NCBI GenBank assembly: GCA_902518185.1
Contig: CABYFG010000003.1
Location: 1 to 64,000, forward strand
Direction: 5' to 3'
Origin: an uncultured Pelagibacteraceae bacterium
Lineage (GTDB): Bacteria; Pseudomonadota; Alphaproteobacteria; Pelagibacterales; Pelagibacteraceae
Length of the DNA stretch: 64,000 bases
Positions 9,306 to 18,327 of this stretch are shown in pieces. Made by a program: the position numbers and the translations under genes. The stretch's first letter is position 1. Each line of letters begins with the position of its first letter. The notes beneath the pieces were generated by a model. That model searched no databases and had not been told where the DNA came from. It saw only the letters and a list, made by a program, of their open reading frames with translations.

Positions 9306-10666
9306 TAAAAATTTTTATTTTTAATATTTTTTATTTTTATCTTATCATCGACAATAAAACATAATGAAGTTAAAAAAATTAAAAAATCTAATCCAAAAAC
9401 AGCATAAGATGATTCAAAAATACCCCTCATAGATAATATTAATAAAATTAAACTATAAAAAAAATTAGCATTGTTGGTCCTAATATGAAATAAGATTAAT
9501 CTTAAAGATTTAATTCCAACGATTAAAGAAAATATTGAAAATAAAACAAGTCCAATTAGACCAGAACTTGCTAGTGCATAAATAAAAATGTTAGAGGCTG
9601 ATTGATTTATCAAATACCTATCTCCTTGAGCTCCATAACCGATGTACAACTCTTTTTCAGAAGATTTTTTTTCATAAAAAACTTGAGCGATGTTTTTCCA
9701 ATCTTTGAATCTACCAGAAGATATATCATCTTTAACAAAATTTCTTAAACTTTTATAATTTTTATAATTTTTAGATTTATAAATTTCTACTATTGAATGA
9801 TTTTTTTCTTTTTCAGACCTTTTTTCATACCAAGCAAATGTATTATATTGAAATAAGATAAATGATAAAAAAATTGGAATAAAAAAATTTATTAAAAAAA
9901 ATTTTAATATGTTAATTATTTTTAATTTTACATTATGTATTAAGATAATTAATAAAGTAATAATCAATAAAAAGATTATCGTTCTACTCTGCATAAGAAT
10001 AATAGAAACAACTAATAAAATTTTAAATAAATTTGTTAAAATAGAACTTTTTCTTAAAAAATAGCTTTCAATGATGTGTAAAAAAATGAAAATAATTAGA
10101 GCTGTTCTTGATAGACCAGAAGATCTTGGTGATATTTTATTTATGAAAACTGGATAGTTTTCATAAATTCCATAAAATTTATGCGTCCCTTTTAAAAAAT
10201 CAATTAAAAGCGGTAAAAATGTAATTAAAAAAATAAAAGTCAAAATAGTGCAAGCAAACAAAAAAATTATCTTTTTTTCGTTTGAATAAAAATAATTATT
10301 AATTACAACAATTGTTAAAATACTTGTTAATGAGCTGACAATCAGAGAAATATTTGAAAAATCATTATTCGTGTAAATTAAGCCAGGAACTTGCAATAAA
10401 AAGTAAATTGAAAAAAAATAAAAAATCCAGTTTTGTTTGAAATTGATATCTTTTTTTAAAAAATTTAAAATCAAAATTAAAATTAAAAAGCATAAATAAA
10501 CTAATCCGTGTCTTAAAAAATTAATAATATCATTTAAAATTATTTTTTTTTTATCAAAAATTAGAAGATCATCGTAGGAAGTTGACACAGAAAACCAGCA
10601 TATAACGAAAGAAAAAATTAAAAAAATTTTTATCAGTTTAGTTTTATTTCTATCTTTACTAAGCAT
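9305..10666 (-). CDS. Wzy/WaaL-like O-antigen polymerase or ligase membrane protein
   Basis: Polytopic membrane protein of 453 residues with about eleven hydrophobic segments. A large hydrophilic periplasmic loop (about residues 270-350) precedes the last cluster of helices, the layout of O-antigen polymerases and ligases. Near the end of the loop are GYGAQGDRYL and ASNIFIYALASSGLIGLVLF, resembling the family's loop end. The sequence is otherwise poorly conserved, as usual for this group. It overlaps the next similar protein upstream by 8 bases. Which of the two polymerises and which ligates cannot be decided by eye. Confidence 0.65.
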   Translation of the reverse strand: MLSKDRNKTKLIKIFLIFSFVICWFSVSTSYDDLLIFDKKKIILNDIINFLRHGLVYLCFLILILILNFLKKDINFKQNWIFYFFSIYFLLQVPGLIYTNNDFSNISLIVSSLTSILTIVVINNYFYSNEKKIIFLFACTILTFIFLITFLPLLIDFLKGTHKFYGIYENYPVFINKISPRSSGLSRTALIIFIFLHIIESYFLRKSSILTNLFKILLVVSIILMQSRTIIFLLIITLLIILIHNVKLKIINILKFFLINFFIPIFLSFILFQYNTFAWYEKRSEKEKNHSIVEIYKSKNYKNYKSLRNFVKDDISSGRFKDWKNIAQVFYEKKSSEKELYIGYGAQGDRYLINQSASNIFIYALASSGLIGLVLFSIFSLIVGIKSLRLILFHIRTNNANFFYSLILLILSMRGIFESSYAVFGLDFLIFLTSLCFIVDDKIKIKNIKNKNF

Positions 10667-12002
10667 TATTTTTAAACTTATCTTTTATATAAAACCAATA
10701 TCCTATTGGAAAAAACATCATTAAACTCAGCCAATTATTAAAAAAACTTCCTGAGGGTATAAAGGGCATTATATTTATTATAATTGATAAATTTAAAAAA
10801 TAATAAGATTTAATTAAGTTATTTTTTTTATTTATAAAAAATATTTTAATGTTTGCACTAAGCGTTTTAAAAAAAAGAAATACAATTAAAAGAAAACCAA
10901 ATATCCCTATTTCCGACAATATTTGCACATAGGTATTGTGAGGATGAGTCGAACAAACTAATCTATTTTTTCTTTTGTTATCATTAAATTGATATTTTTT
11001 ATTATTATCACGACAGTATGGGTAAAAAGTTTTTACACCAGTCCCAAATAGAAAATTTTCTCTAAATGCCTTTAGACCAGTATAAGATAAATTTTCATGC
11101 TCGTAAGAATAATAACGAATAATATCTCTAAAAATTGGTCGCTGACTTGGTTTAGTTATTAGACTTAACCCAGTCTGATTTAAGGTAAATGTCGAATATT
11201 TATATACAAGTGACCTTTCAAAATTGAAAAGAATAAAAAATATAATTATTATAGGAATTATAAAAAAAATTCTTTTTTTTATAATAAAAAAATAGAAGAT
11301 ATAAATAATGATTAATAAAAACATTGCAGTTCTTTCAGAGGACAAAAAAACGATAATAGTTACTAATAATAAAATAGTTACTTCATAAAATAATGAAATC
11401 TTGTTATTGCTTAAATAAATTAAACTTAAAATTAGTGGTAAAAATCTTACTAAATAACTCCCAAGTTTTTTTTCTTCATTAAAAAAACTACTTAGATAAA
11501 ACAAATCACCTGATTCTTTTATTATTTTTTCATAACCAAAAAAATTATAACCAAAAATATATTGAAAAAAAGAGTCAGCAATAACAATAAAAATAGATAT
11601 TAAAAAAAGTTTGTAGAAAACTCTTGAAAAAAAATCGTATTTTTTGAGAAGATAAAATAATGCTAAAGATAATAAAAAATACCTGAAATAGAAAAAAGAG
11701 GCTAAAAAGGAGTACTCCTTATATTCTGTGAAAAAAAAACTTGTTAAGATTATAGAATACAATATTAAAAAAAAAATTATTTCATATTTTATTAATTTAA
11801 AAATATTTGTATTTTCTCTCTCTAAGAATTTGGTAAGTAAAATTATTCCTGAGATTGATGTTAAAAGATCTGCAACAAATATACTAATTGCGAGAGAAAT
11901 TGGAATTAAAGATAGAAATATGAACAAAATTCTATCGAATAAATTTATTTTATTATCAAAAATTTTTTTAATTTCATTCATTATAAACTTATTAAAGTAC
12001 AC
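10659..12002 (-). CDS. Wzy/WaaL-like O-antigen ligase/polymerase membrane protein
   Basis: Second polytopic membrane protein with the same layout. It has many hydrophobic helices, a large external loop (about residues 260-345), and then STHPHNTYVQILSEIGIFGFLL, which matches the conserved H-x-H-N-x-Y/F region of the Wzy_C/WaaL family. The invariant His in this motif is required for ligase activity in known members. Length, 447 residues, is normal. An alternative start is the ATG at codon 8 (base 11981). It is first in a three-gene minus-strand unit with the other polymerase-like gene and the WecA-like gene. Confidence 0.75.
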   Translation of the reverse strand: MYFNKFIMNEIKKIFDNKINLFDRILFIFLSLIPISLAISIFVADLLTSISGIILLTKFLERENTNIFKLIKYEIIFFLILYSIILTSFFFTEYKEYSFLASFFYFRYFLLSLALFYLLKKYDFFSRVFYKLFLISIFIVIADSFFQYIFGYNFFGYEKIIKESGDLFYLSSFFNEEKKLGSYLVRFLPLILSLIYLSNNKISLFYEVTILLLVTIIVFLSSERTAMFLLIIIYIFYFFIIKKRIFFIIPIIIIFFILFNFERSLVYKYSTFTLNQTGLSLITKPSQRPIFRDIIRYYSYEHENLSYTGLKAFRENFLFGTGVKTFYPYCRDNNKKYQFNDNKRKNRLVCSTHPHNTYVQILSEIGIFGFLLIVFLFFKTLSANIKIFFINKKNNLIKSYYFLNLSIIINIMPFIPSGSFFNNWLSLMMFFPIGYWFYIKDKFKNNA

Positions 12003-12089
12003 TTATTCACTGAAAAATTAAAAGAATTTTCCCTATTTAGTTTATTTTTAATTGTTTTACCATAATTTTCTTTTATTAATTTAAATCAT

Positions 12090-13103
12090 ATGAAAAAAAA
12101 AATATTAATTTGTGGCGCAGGAGGATTTATAGGTGGACATTTAGCATCAAAATTTTCTAAAGAAAATAATTTTGAAATAATATGTGCAGATATTAAACCT
12201 TTAGAATACTGGTTTCAAAATTTTGATAATTCTAAAAATTTTAGTTTAGATTTGAAAAATTACGACAAAGTTTTAAAAGTAACAAGTGGTGTAGATTATA
12301 TATTTAACTTAGCATGCAATATGGGTGGAATGGGTTTTATTGAAAATAATAAAGCAGAGTGTATGCTTTCTGTTTTGATCAACACTAATTTATTAAGAGC
12401 TGCAAAAGAAAATGATGTAAAAAAATATTTTTTTTCTTCTAGTGCTTGTGTTTATAATTCAACGAAACAAAAAAATCCTTTTATATCAGGTTTAAAAGAG
12501 ACAGATGCATATCCAGCTGATCCAGAAGATGGATATGGTTGGGAAAAATTATTTAGTGAGAGAATGTGTAGACATTTTAAAGAAGACTACGGATTAGAGA
12601 CTCGTATTGCAAGATATCATAATATTTATGGACCATTAGGTACTTTTGATGGAGGAAGAGAAAAGGCACCAGCTGCTCTTTGTAGAAAAATTATTCATGC
12701 TAAAAAAAAAAATCTTAAAAGTATTGATGTATGGGGAGACGGCGAACAAACAAGAAGTTTTTTGTATATTGACGATTGCATAAAAGGAACATTGGATGTT
12801 TTTAACAGTCCTGAGCATGATGTATTTAATATTGGTAGCGAAGAACAAGTCTCAATTAATCAAATGATAAGTATGATTGAGGAAATAGCAGATTATAAAG
12901 TTGATAAAAATTATCAATTAAATAAGCCAAAAGGGGTCAGGGGTAGATCTAGTGATAATAGTTATGTTACACAAAAAATTGGGTGGAAGTCGAAAAATAC
13001 TTTAAAGGAAGGTTTAATAAAAACATATAATTGGATTGAAGAACAAATTAATTCAGGATCAAATATTGATAAGTTTTGTAGAAATATAATAGATAGTAAT
13101 TAA
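12090..13103 (+). CDS. GDP-mannose 3,5-epimerase-like SDR
   Basis: Extended SDR closely resembling plant-type GDP-D-mannose 3,5-epimerase, which forms GDP-L-galactose (and GDP-L-gulose). Visible features, in order: CGAGGFIGGHLA (NAD binding), NLACNMGGMGFIENN, SSACVY, ETDAYPADPEDGYGWEK (active-site Tyr and Lys), RYHNIYGPLGT, GGREKAPAALCRK and WGDGEQTRSFLYIDD. The MGGMGFI and GGREKAPAA blocks are distinctive of this enzyme compared with ordinary UDP-sugar epimerases. Length, 337 residues, fits. It heads a three-gene plus-strand unit and would draw on the same GDP-mannose pool as gmd-fcl. Confidence 0.82.
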   Translation: MKKKILICGAGGFIGGHLASKFSKENNFEIICADIKPLEYWFQNFDNSKNFSLDLKNYDKVLKVTSGVDYIFNLACNMGGMGFIENNKAECMLSVLINTNLLRAAKENDVKKYFFSSSACVYNSTKQKNPFISGLKETDAYPADPEDGYGWEKLFSERMCRHFKEDYGLETRIARYHNIYGPLGTFDGGREKAPAALCRKIIHAKKKNLKSIDVWGDGEQTRSFLYIDDCIKGTLDVFNSPEHDVFNIGSEEQVSINQMISMIEEIADYKVDKNYQLNKPKGVRGRSSDNSYVTQKIGWKSKNTLKEGLIKTYNWIEEQINSGSNIDKFCRNIIDSN

Positions 13104-13121
13104 AGTTTTTGAGAATTTATA

Positions 13122-13982
13122 ATGAAAGCATTATGGCTTGTATCGTTTAGGCCAATAGGCAAATCTAAATCAAATGATTTTTATCAAAGCATTTTTATAG
13201 ATTCAGTAAAAAGTATTGATTTTGATGTTACATTTAGTTTAACCCAGTTTGATGAAGCAAACGTGAAAAATTTTGTAGAAAGTAAAAAAATAAAAAATTT
13301 CTATAAAAACATATCAAAAAAAGACCTGCCAAATAATAAGAAATATTCGAATAAAATAATGTTAGATAATGCATTGGATCAATTTCTAGAAAATGATGAA
13401 TTTCAATATTTAATATATTCTACTGCAGATATAGTTGTTCCTAATAATTTATTTGAAATTTTAACAAAAATTAAAAAAGAAAATTTTTGTGCAATAGTTT
13501 ATCCCAATACCCATATAACAAATGGAAAATTAAAAAACAGTTGTTGGCCACATTATGGAATCGACTTGATAGTCTTCAAAATTAACAAAGATAAAGCAAC
13601 CTATTTTAAAAGAATCATTAAATCATACAATCAATACGATTGGGGAATAAATGAAAATTTTTATTTAGCTGCAAGTGAGGCTTTAGACTTAGATATATTT
13701 AATTTATTTAAATATATTAACATTATTAAATTTGATAATGATTTAAAATCTTTTAAAGAAAACAGAGAGTGGCAAATTAATTCATGGAAAGAAAATCAAC
13801 AATATTTATTGAATTTTTTAAAAGACAATAAATTAAGCAAATTATACGCATACGGATCATATTATTATCTTCTATTAAAAATATTTAATTTCAGAGATTT
13901 GAATTTAAGATTATTATTATCGTATTTTATTTTCTATCCGTATAATTTAATAAAAAAAATAATAAGTTTATTAAAAAAATAA
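13122..13982 (+). CDS. Protein of unknown function, possible GT-A glycosyltransferase
   Basis: I do not recognise this 286-residue protein. It starts with a hydrophobic strand (ALWLVSFRPIG) and contains YLIYSTADIVVPNNLFEIL around residue 100, where TAD-x-VVP could be a variant of the metal-binding DxD loop of GT-A enzymes. Further on come CWPHYGIDLIVFK and YDWGINENFYLAA, which could form an acceptor region. The C-terminal 40 residues are hydrophobic and basic, compatible with membrane attachment. It lies between two sugar-nucleotide SDR genes (18 and 14 base gaps), so a glycan role is inferred from context only. Confidence 0.5.
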   Translation: MKALWLVSFRPIGKSKSNDFYQSIFIDSVKSIDFDVTFSLTQFDEANVKNFVESKKIKNFYKNISKKDLPNNKKYSNKIMLDNALDQFLENDEFQYLIYSTADIVVPNNLFEILTKIKKENFCAIVYPNTHITNGKLKNSCWPHYGIDLIVFKINKDKATYFKRIIKSYNQYDWGINENFYLAASEALDLDIFNLFKYINIIKFDNDLKSFKENREWQINSWKENQQYLLNFLKDNKLSKLYAYGSYYYLLLKIFNFRDLNLRLLLSYFIFYPYNLIKKIISLLKK

Positions 13983-13996
13983 ATATTTTACATTGT

Positions 13997-14851
13997 ATGA
14001 AAAAAAAAATTTTAATACTTGGATCTAGTGGCCAGATAGGGTCGCATCTTGAAGATTTTTTAAAAAAAAAGAAAAAATATCAAGTTTTTAAATTTGATAT
14101 ATTATTAGGGAATTCCTTTGATTTAAGAAATTTTAATAATAAAAATATTGAAAAATTTATAAAAAAATCTGATTTTGTTTACTTTCTTGCGTTTGATGTT
14201 GGAGGCTCTAGATATTTAAAAAAATATCAAAAAACATATAACTTTATGATTAATAATTTATTAATCATGGGTAATGTTTTTAAATTATTAAAAAAACATA
14301 AAAAAAAATTTATTTTTGCAAGTAGTCAAATGTCAAATATGGATTTTTCAACTTACGGAACCTTAAAAAGATTGGGAGAGGATATTACCAATTCCTTAAA
14401 TTGTTTATATGTAAAATTTTGGAATGTTTATGGAATTGAAAAAGATTTAAAAAAAGCGCACGTGATCACTGATTTTATATTAATGGCCTTAAAAAACAAA
14501 AAGATAAAAATGTTAACTAACGGGATTGAAAAAAGAGAATTTTTATATGCAGATGATTGCTCGGAGGGTTTGTTAAAAATAATGAATAGATTTAATTTTT
14601 TTTTAAAAAAAGGCACAGAACTTCATTTAACAACATCAAAAAAAACTAGAATAATTGATATAGCAAAAATAATAAAAGATATTTTAAAAAATAAAGGAAT
14701 TTTTATAAAAATCTTACCATCGAAAAAAAAAGATTTTCTTCAAAAAAGTATAAACAATTCATCAAATAATTTTTTTCTAAAATATTGGAAACCGAAACAT
14801 AATTTAAGATTGGGAATAACAAAAATAATTGAATATTATAATAAAGAGTGA
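13997..14851 (+). CDS. NAD-dependent epimerase/dehydratase family protein
   Basis: Short extended SDR of 284 residues. It shows LGSSGQIGSHLEDFL (Rossmann glycine motif), FLAFDVGGSRYL, FASSQMS, STYGTLKRLGE with the Tyr-x3-Lys active site, KFWNVYG, and KREFLYADDC. The GG-S after FLAFDV recalls the GDP-mannose 3,5-epimerase two genes upstream, but the MGGMGFI and EKAPAA blocks are missing, so the substrate is probably different. It ends directly beside the convergent methyltransferase gene, with no spacer. Confidence 0.75.
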   Translation: MKKKILILGSSGQIGSHLEDFLKKKKKYQVFKFDILLGNSFDLRNFNNKNIEKFIKKSDFVYFLAFDVGGSRYLKKYQKTYNFMINNLLIMGNVFKLLKKHKKKFIFASSQMSNMDFSTYGTLKRLGEDITNSLNCLYVKFWNVYGIEKDLKKAHVITDFILMALKNKKIKMLTNGIEKREFLYADDCSEGLLKIMNRFNFFLKKGTELHLTTSKKTRIIDIAKIIKDILKNKGIFIKILPSKKKDFLQKSINNSSNNFFLKYWKPKHNLRLGITKIIEYYNKE

Positions 14852-15781
14852 TTAAATTCTTTTAGCGAAAAAAAAATAATGGTTTTGATTGTTAAATATA
14901 TTTCCGTTATAAAATTTATTTCTAATTATTTTTATTTTAAACGATTTATCCAACTTATTACTGATGTCTCTAAAATATTTAAGGTTATTAATATTTTCAA
15001 ATTTTTCTTGAAATGAGATTAATATATATTTACTCTTAATTAGTTTGCCCATTATTTTTTTTCTAAAATGAATAGGAGTTTCAGAAATTGACCAGTTAGC
15101 AATAAATAAGTCAAAATTTTCAACTTTTTTTTTAATTCTAGAACTTAAAAAAATTTTATTATTTTTTGAAAAACCAACATTTAAATTATTATGACTTAAA
15201 TAGTAATATTGAAGTAGATTTAAACAAGATGTATCAAAACATGTGTATTCAATATTTCTATTAATTTTTGAAAAGATTCTGGCCATACAACCATAACCAC
15301 CACCAAACTCAAATACTTTTTTAATATCTTTTTTTAAATTAATTTTTAAATTTTTTTCTAAAAGATATAAATGGTAAACATGATTAATTCTGTTACCAGA
15401 ACTTCTTAAATATAAAAAATATCTCACAGGATTTCCAACGCCATCCTCTTTCAAAATTTTCTGATAAAATTTCCATTTTTGAGATTTTTGAATTTCTTTT
15501 AATTCTTTATAAACAAAATATCTATTATGTAGAAAAAACATTTTTTGAATAAAGTTTATTCTTAAAAAATTTTTTAAATTTCTATCTTTCAATAATTTTA
15601 AGATTTTTAAATTAAATTTAATATGTGTTTTTTGTAAATCATGATGATTAATTTTGATTTTTTTTATTTTCCTAGTAATTTTTTTTATTAAGTAAATATT
15701 TTTTTTTTCAGATATCTTTTCATTTGGATACCATGAGCTTAATAAACTCAAACTACTTCTTGCAATATCATTTAATAACAT
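14852..15781 (-). CDS. Putative sugar O-methyltransferase
   Basis: SAM-dependent methyltransferase-like protein of 309 residues. The central region has VFEFGGGYGCMARIFSKI, a glycine-rich SAM-binding loop, followed by YTCFDTSCLNLLQYYYL and LFIANWSISETP, the usual order of Rossmann strands. The FDxxxxxxLQxYYL pattern resembles putative sugar O-methyltransferases found in polysaccharide islands. The N-terminal 150 residues are basic and of unknown role. Its start overlaps the Wzx-like gene end by 14 bases. It could methylate a sugar of the locally made glycan; the exact target is unknown. Confidence 0.65.
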   Translation of the reverse strand: MLLNDIARSSLSLLSSWYPNEKISEKKNIYLIKKITRKIKKIKINHHDLQKTHIKFNLKILKLLKDRNLKNFLRINFIQKMFFLHNRYFVYKELKEIQKSQKWKFYQKILKEDGVGNPVRYFLYLRSSGNRINHVYHLYLLEKNLKINLKKDIKKVFEFGGGYGCMARIFSKINRNIEYTCFDTSCLNLLQYYYLSHNNLNVGFSKNNKIFLSSRIKKKVENFDLFIANWSISETPIHFRKKIMGKLIKSKYILISFQEKFENINNLKYFRDISNKLDKSFKIKIIRNKFYNGNIFNNQNHYFFFAKRI

Positions 15782-17132
15782 TTTTGAAAAAGTTAAGAAT
15801 TAAAAATATTAAAAGTATATAATAAAAATTTTGGTTAAAAAAAGAAAAATAAATCATTGAAAGATAATAAAGAGTGTATATTAGATATTTCTTTTGATTT
15901 TTGATTTCTTTTTGTAAAAAATATAATCTTCCAAAAAAAAGACAAATTTCCTTAAATAATATTAATAAACTTATTTGCAGTAAAATCTGGTTTTCGAGTA
16001 TTAAAAAAAATAGAATAAATAAGAAAATTGGCATTAAAATAAACTCGACCTTCAGACTAAGATATAACGTTTTACTTGCTTCAAATTTAGTTACTAAAAT
16101 ATGCGAAGCACATGAAAAAATTACTACTAAAGAAAATATTTTTGTTAATTGAAGTATATTTCCATTGTATGCTTTTCCTAACCAAAATTCCAAAATATTG
16201 GGATATAACGGTAAAAATAAAAATATAATAATTGGTATTATTTCAAAAAAAAATTTTAGTGAGAAGATAAAGTTTTTTTTATCAATCTTCTTTGAAGATA
16301 AATTTGGTAAAAGAAAAGCGCTAAAGCTTCTAGATAGGATACTTAATTTACCTGTCAATTGCTGAGGGATAGAATATGTTGCAACTGCAATTGGACCTAT
16401 AAAAATTTTGATTAAATATTTGTCTAGTAAATTATATGATTGTTGTAACAAATTATTAGTAGTTATCCATTTGCTATTTTTTCTTAAATTGTAAAGAAGC
16501 TTTTGATCATTAGATCTCCTGATTAATTTATATCTGTAAATAAAATAACACATTACCAATATTGATAAAAATTTAATTATAATTGAAATAAAGATTAAAT
16601 TTTCCAGTGATAAACTAGAAAAATAGATTAACAAAATAGATGGCAATGAAACACTAAAACTAAAAAAAATTAAATTAAAAAAACTTATTAATTTAAATTT
16701 CTGATTTCCTTGTAAAATACCCTCAAATGTTACAAAAAAAATTGTGATTATCGATCCAATTAAAAAGTAATTAGTAAATTCATAGAAGAGTAAAAAATCA
16801 ATTTCAAATAAAATTTTACTTAATTGAATAAATATTAAGATTGAAAAAAAGAAAATTGATATATTTTTTGTATACGCAACACCTTTGAAACTTATTTCTT
16901 TTTTTTTTTGAGGAAAATTATTCATACTAATGACTATTGATTTCCCAATTCCAAAATTTAGGTTTATTGAAATTAATAGTACAAAATGAAAAACTATGTA
17001 ATTTCCATAATTCTCTGGTCCAGCAAAGTTTAAATGTATCGGAATAGATAATAATGAAATTAGTATCGAGATTATGCCTGGAAGAGAAAGGATAGTGGTA
17101 CTTTTAAATAATCTATTAAAGTTGGTTTTCAT
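15768..17132 (-). CDS. Wzx-like oligosaccharide flippase
   Basis: Polytopic membrane protein of 454 residues with about 12 to 14 hydrophobic helices, the size and pattern of polysaccharide-repeat flippases of the MOP superfamily. The N terminus (TTILSLPGIISILISLLSIPIHLNFAGPENYGNYIVF) has the typical first helices with a G-x-x-x-YG turn, and LLDKYLIKIFIGPIAVATYSIPQQL matches the mid-protein D-x-x-x-I motif of the family. It would move undecaprenyl-linked repeats across the inner membrane. It overlaps the neighbouring GT4 gene by 17 bases upstream and the methyltransferase gene by 14 bases downstream. Confidence 0.8.
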   Translation of the reverse strand: MKTNFNRLFKSTTILSLPGIISILISLLSIPIHLNFAGPENYGNYIVFHFVLLISINLNFGIGKSIVISMNNFPQKKKEISFKGVAYTKNISIFFFSILIFIQLSKILFEIDFLLFYEFTNYFLIGSIITIFFVTFEGILQGNQKFKLISFFNLIFFSFSVSLPSILLIYFSSLSLENLIFISIIIKFLSILVMCYFIYRYKLIRRSNDQKLLYNLRKNSKWITTNNLLQQSYNLLDKYLIKIFIGPIAVATYSIPQQLTGKLSILSRSFSAFLLPNLSSKKIDKKNFIFSLKFFFEIIPIIIFLFLPLYPNILEFWLGKAYNGNILQLTKIFSLVVIFSCASHILVTKFEASKTLYLSLKVEFILMPIFLFILFFLILENQILLQISLLILFKEICLFFGRLYFLQKEIKNQKKYLIYTLYYLSMIYFSFFNQNFYYILLIFLILNFFKNVIK

Positions 17133-18201
17133 TGAGAAATTTTTTTAAAATTTTTTTCATTGAGTATTTTTCCAAATAAAAATTTCTATCTTTGATAGCT
17201 CTTTTTTTTAATTCTTTACTATGTGATAAAATTTTTAGTGTTTTTTTTATAATTTCTTTTTTCTCATTGATAATAAATGGAGGGTTTAAAGATTTTATAT
17301 CTATTCCTTCAATTCCTTTTTTTGTGGAAATTACTATCGATCCAAGACACAAAGCTTCAATAATTTTGATTCTTGTCCCTGATCCAAACTTAAGCGGGAC
17401 ACATAAACCTTTTGAAAAAAAAATTAAATTGTACAAACTTTTTTTTGAGACTATGCCTTTATCAATAATCCATGAGAATTTTTTATTATTGTAGCCTCCT
17501 CCGGTGAGAACAAGTTTTAAATTTGGTTTTTTGATTATTAATTTAGGCATAACATATTTATTGAGGTAATCAATCGCATCTTTATTTGGTTTATAGAGGT
17601 AAGAACCAGAATAAATCATGTAATCAAAATTAATCTTATTTGATTTTTTAAAAGATTTAATTGAAATTCCGTTTGGGAGTAAAACTGTATTTGCATTGTA
17701 GTAAAGTTTTATCTTTTTTTGTTCCTTTTTAGATACAGATGTTGATATATCTGACAAATGAAAAACAATTTTTTCCAAAACGAAAGTTAAATAATATATA
17801 AATTTTGAAGAATATTTTTTTCTGATCTCAGATTCTATTGAATGGGATATATAAATTATTTTTTTTTTTGATGAAAAAAATTTAAAAAAGAATAGAATTA
17901 TGAAGCTATAAAAAATCCAACTTGCACCTTCAATTACGATTATTTTTTTTTTTGATTTTCTTAAAAATTTATTAATTTTATAAATAAGCTCAGGTAATTT
18001 GATTATTTTTTTAATCGGCTTTTCTTCATTTATATAGATTGTTTCAATTTTCTGGTTTTTAATTTTTTTAACATGAGAAATTTGAAAAATTTTTTTTTTA
18101 AAAGGCCAGTTTGTATATCTACTATTAATCACAGCTGAGGATCCCATATTATTTGGATTTATTGGAAAAAAAGTTACAAAAGCTGTCTTAGTATTATCCA
18201 T
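17116..18201 (-). CDS. Glycosyltransferase family 4, island-boundary gene
   Basis: GT4-type transferase of 361 residues. The C-terminal donor domain shows YSGSYLYKPNKDAIDYL, LTGGGY, and CVPLKFGSGTRIKIIEALCLGSIVIST with the conserved Glu of the E-x7-E area. The N-terminal domain has a NNMGSSAVINSRY glycine/serine loop. It is the first gene of the flippase-methyltransferase unit and the last polysaccharide gene before the 5S rRNA. It reads away from the 5S, so the 5S cannot be transcribed from this side. Confidence 0.8.
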   Translation of the reverse strand: MDNTKTAFVTFFPINPNNMGSSAVINSRYTNWPFKKKIFQISHVKKIKNQKIETIYINEEKPIKKIIKLPELIYKINKFLRKSKKKIIVIEGASWIFYSFIILFFFKFFSSKKKIIYISHSIESEIRKKYSSKFIYYLTFVLEKIVFHLSDISTSVSKKEQKKIKLYYNANTVLLPNGISIKSFKKSNKINFDYMIYSGSYLYKPNKDAIDYLNKYVMPKLIIKKPNLKLVLTGGGYNNKKFSWIIDKGIVSKKSLYNLIFFSKGLCVPLKFGSGTRIKIIEALCLGSIVISTKKGIEGIDIKSLNPPFIINEKKEIIKKTLKILSHSKELKKRAIKDRNFYLEKYSMKKILKKFLNENQL

Positions 18202-18265
18202 TAAAATTTAAAATTTAATAATTTATCTTAAGTCTATCAATATAAATACGACAGGAATTTGTTAC

Positions 18266-18314
18266 AGTTTAACGGTTTTTTCTTAAATTAATTAATTGCG
18301 TTTTTTGTTAAACT
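18266..18314. repeat. Inverted repeat AGTTTAAC / GTTAAACT upstream of the 5S gene
   Basis: Perfect 8-base arms at 18266-18273 and 18307-18314, spaced 41 bases start to start, about four helical turns. The right arm falls in the spacer of the proposed 5S promoter. It could be a regulatory site pair or chance in AT-rich DNA. Confidence 0.35.
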
Positions 18315-18323
18315 AATTATAAA
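18296..18323 (+). promoter_or_regulatory. Candidate promoter of the 5S rRNA gene
   Basis: TTGCGT (18296-18301) and TATAAA (18318-18323) are separated by 16 bases. A start about 7 bases after the -10 would fall at or beside the 5S mature 5' end. The flanking gene on the left is divergent, so some promoter must exist between 18202 and 18327; this is the best pair seen. Confidence 0.45.
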
Positions 18324-18327
18324 CATT

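Noticed and set aside
11728-12021. 97-residue plus-strand ORF antisense to the Wzy/WaaL-like gene
   Set aside because: Lies fully opposite a membrane protein gene with clear family features; lysine/isoleucine-rich composition is what AT-rich antisense frames give, and no motif is seen.
15901-16365. Two plus-strand ORFs inside the flippase gene
   Set aside because: Shadow frames of a well-supported minus-strand Wzx-like gene, without recognisable domains.
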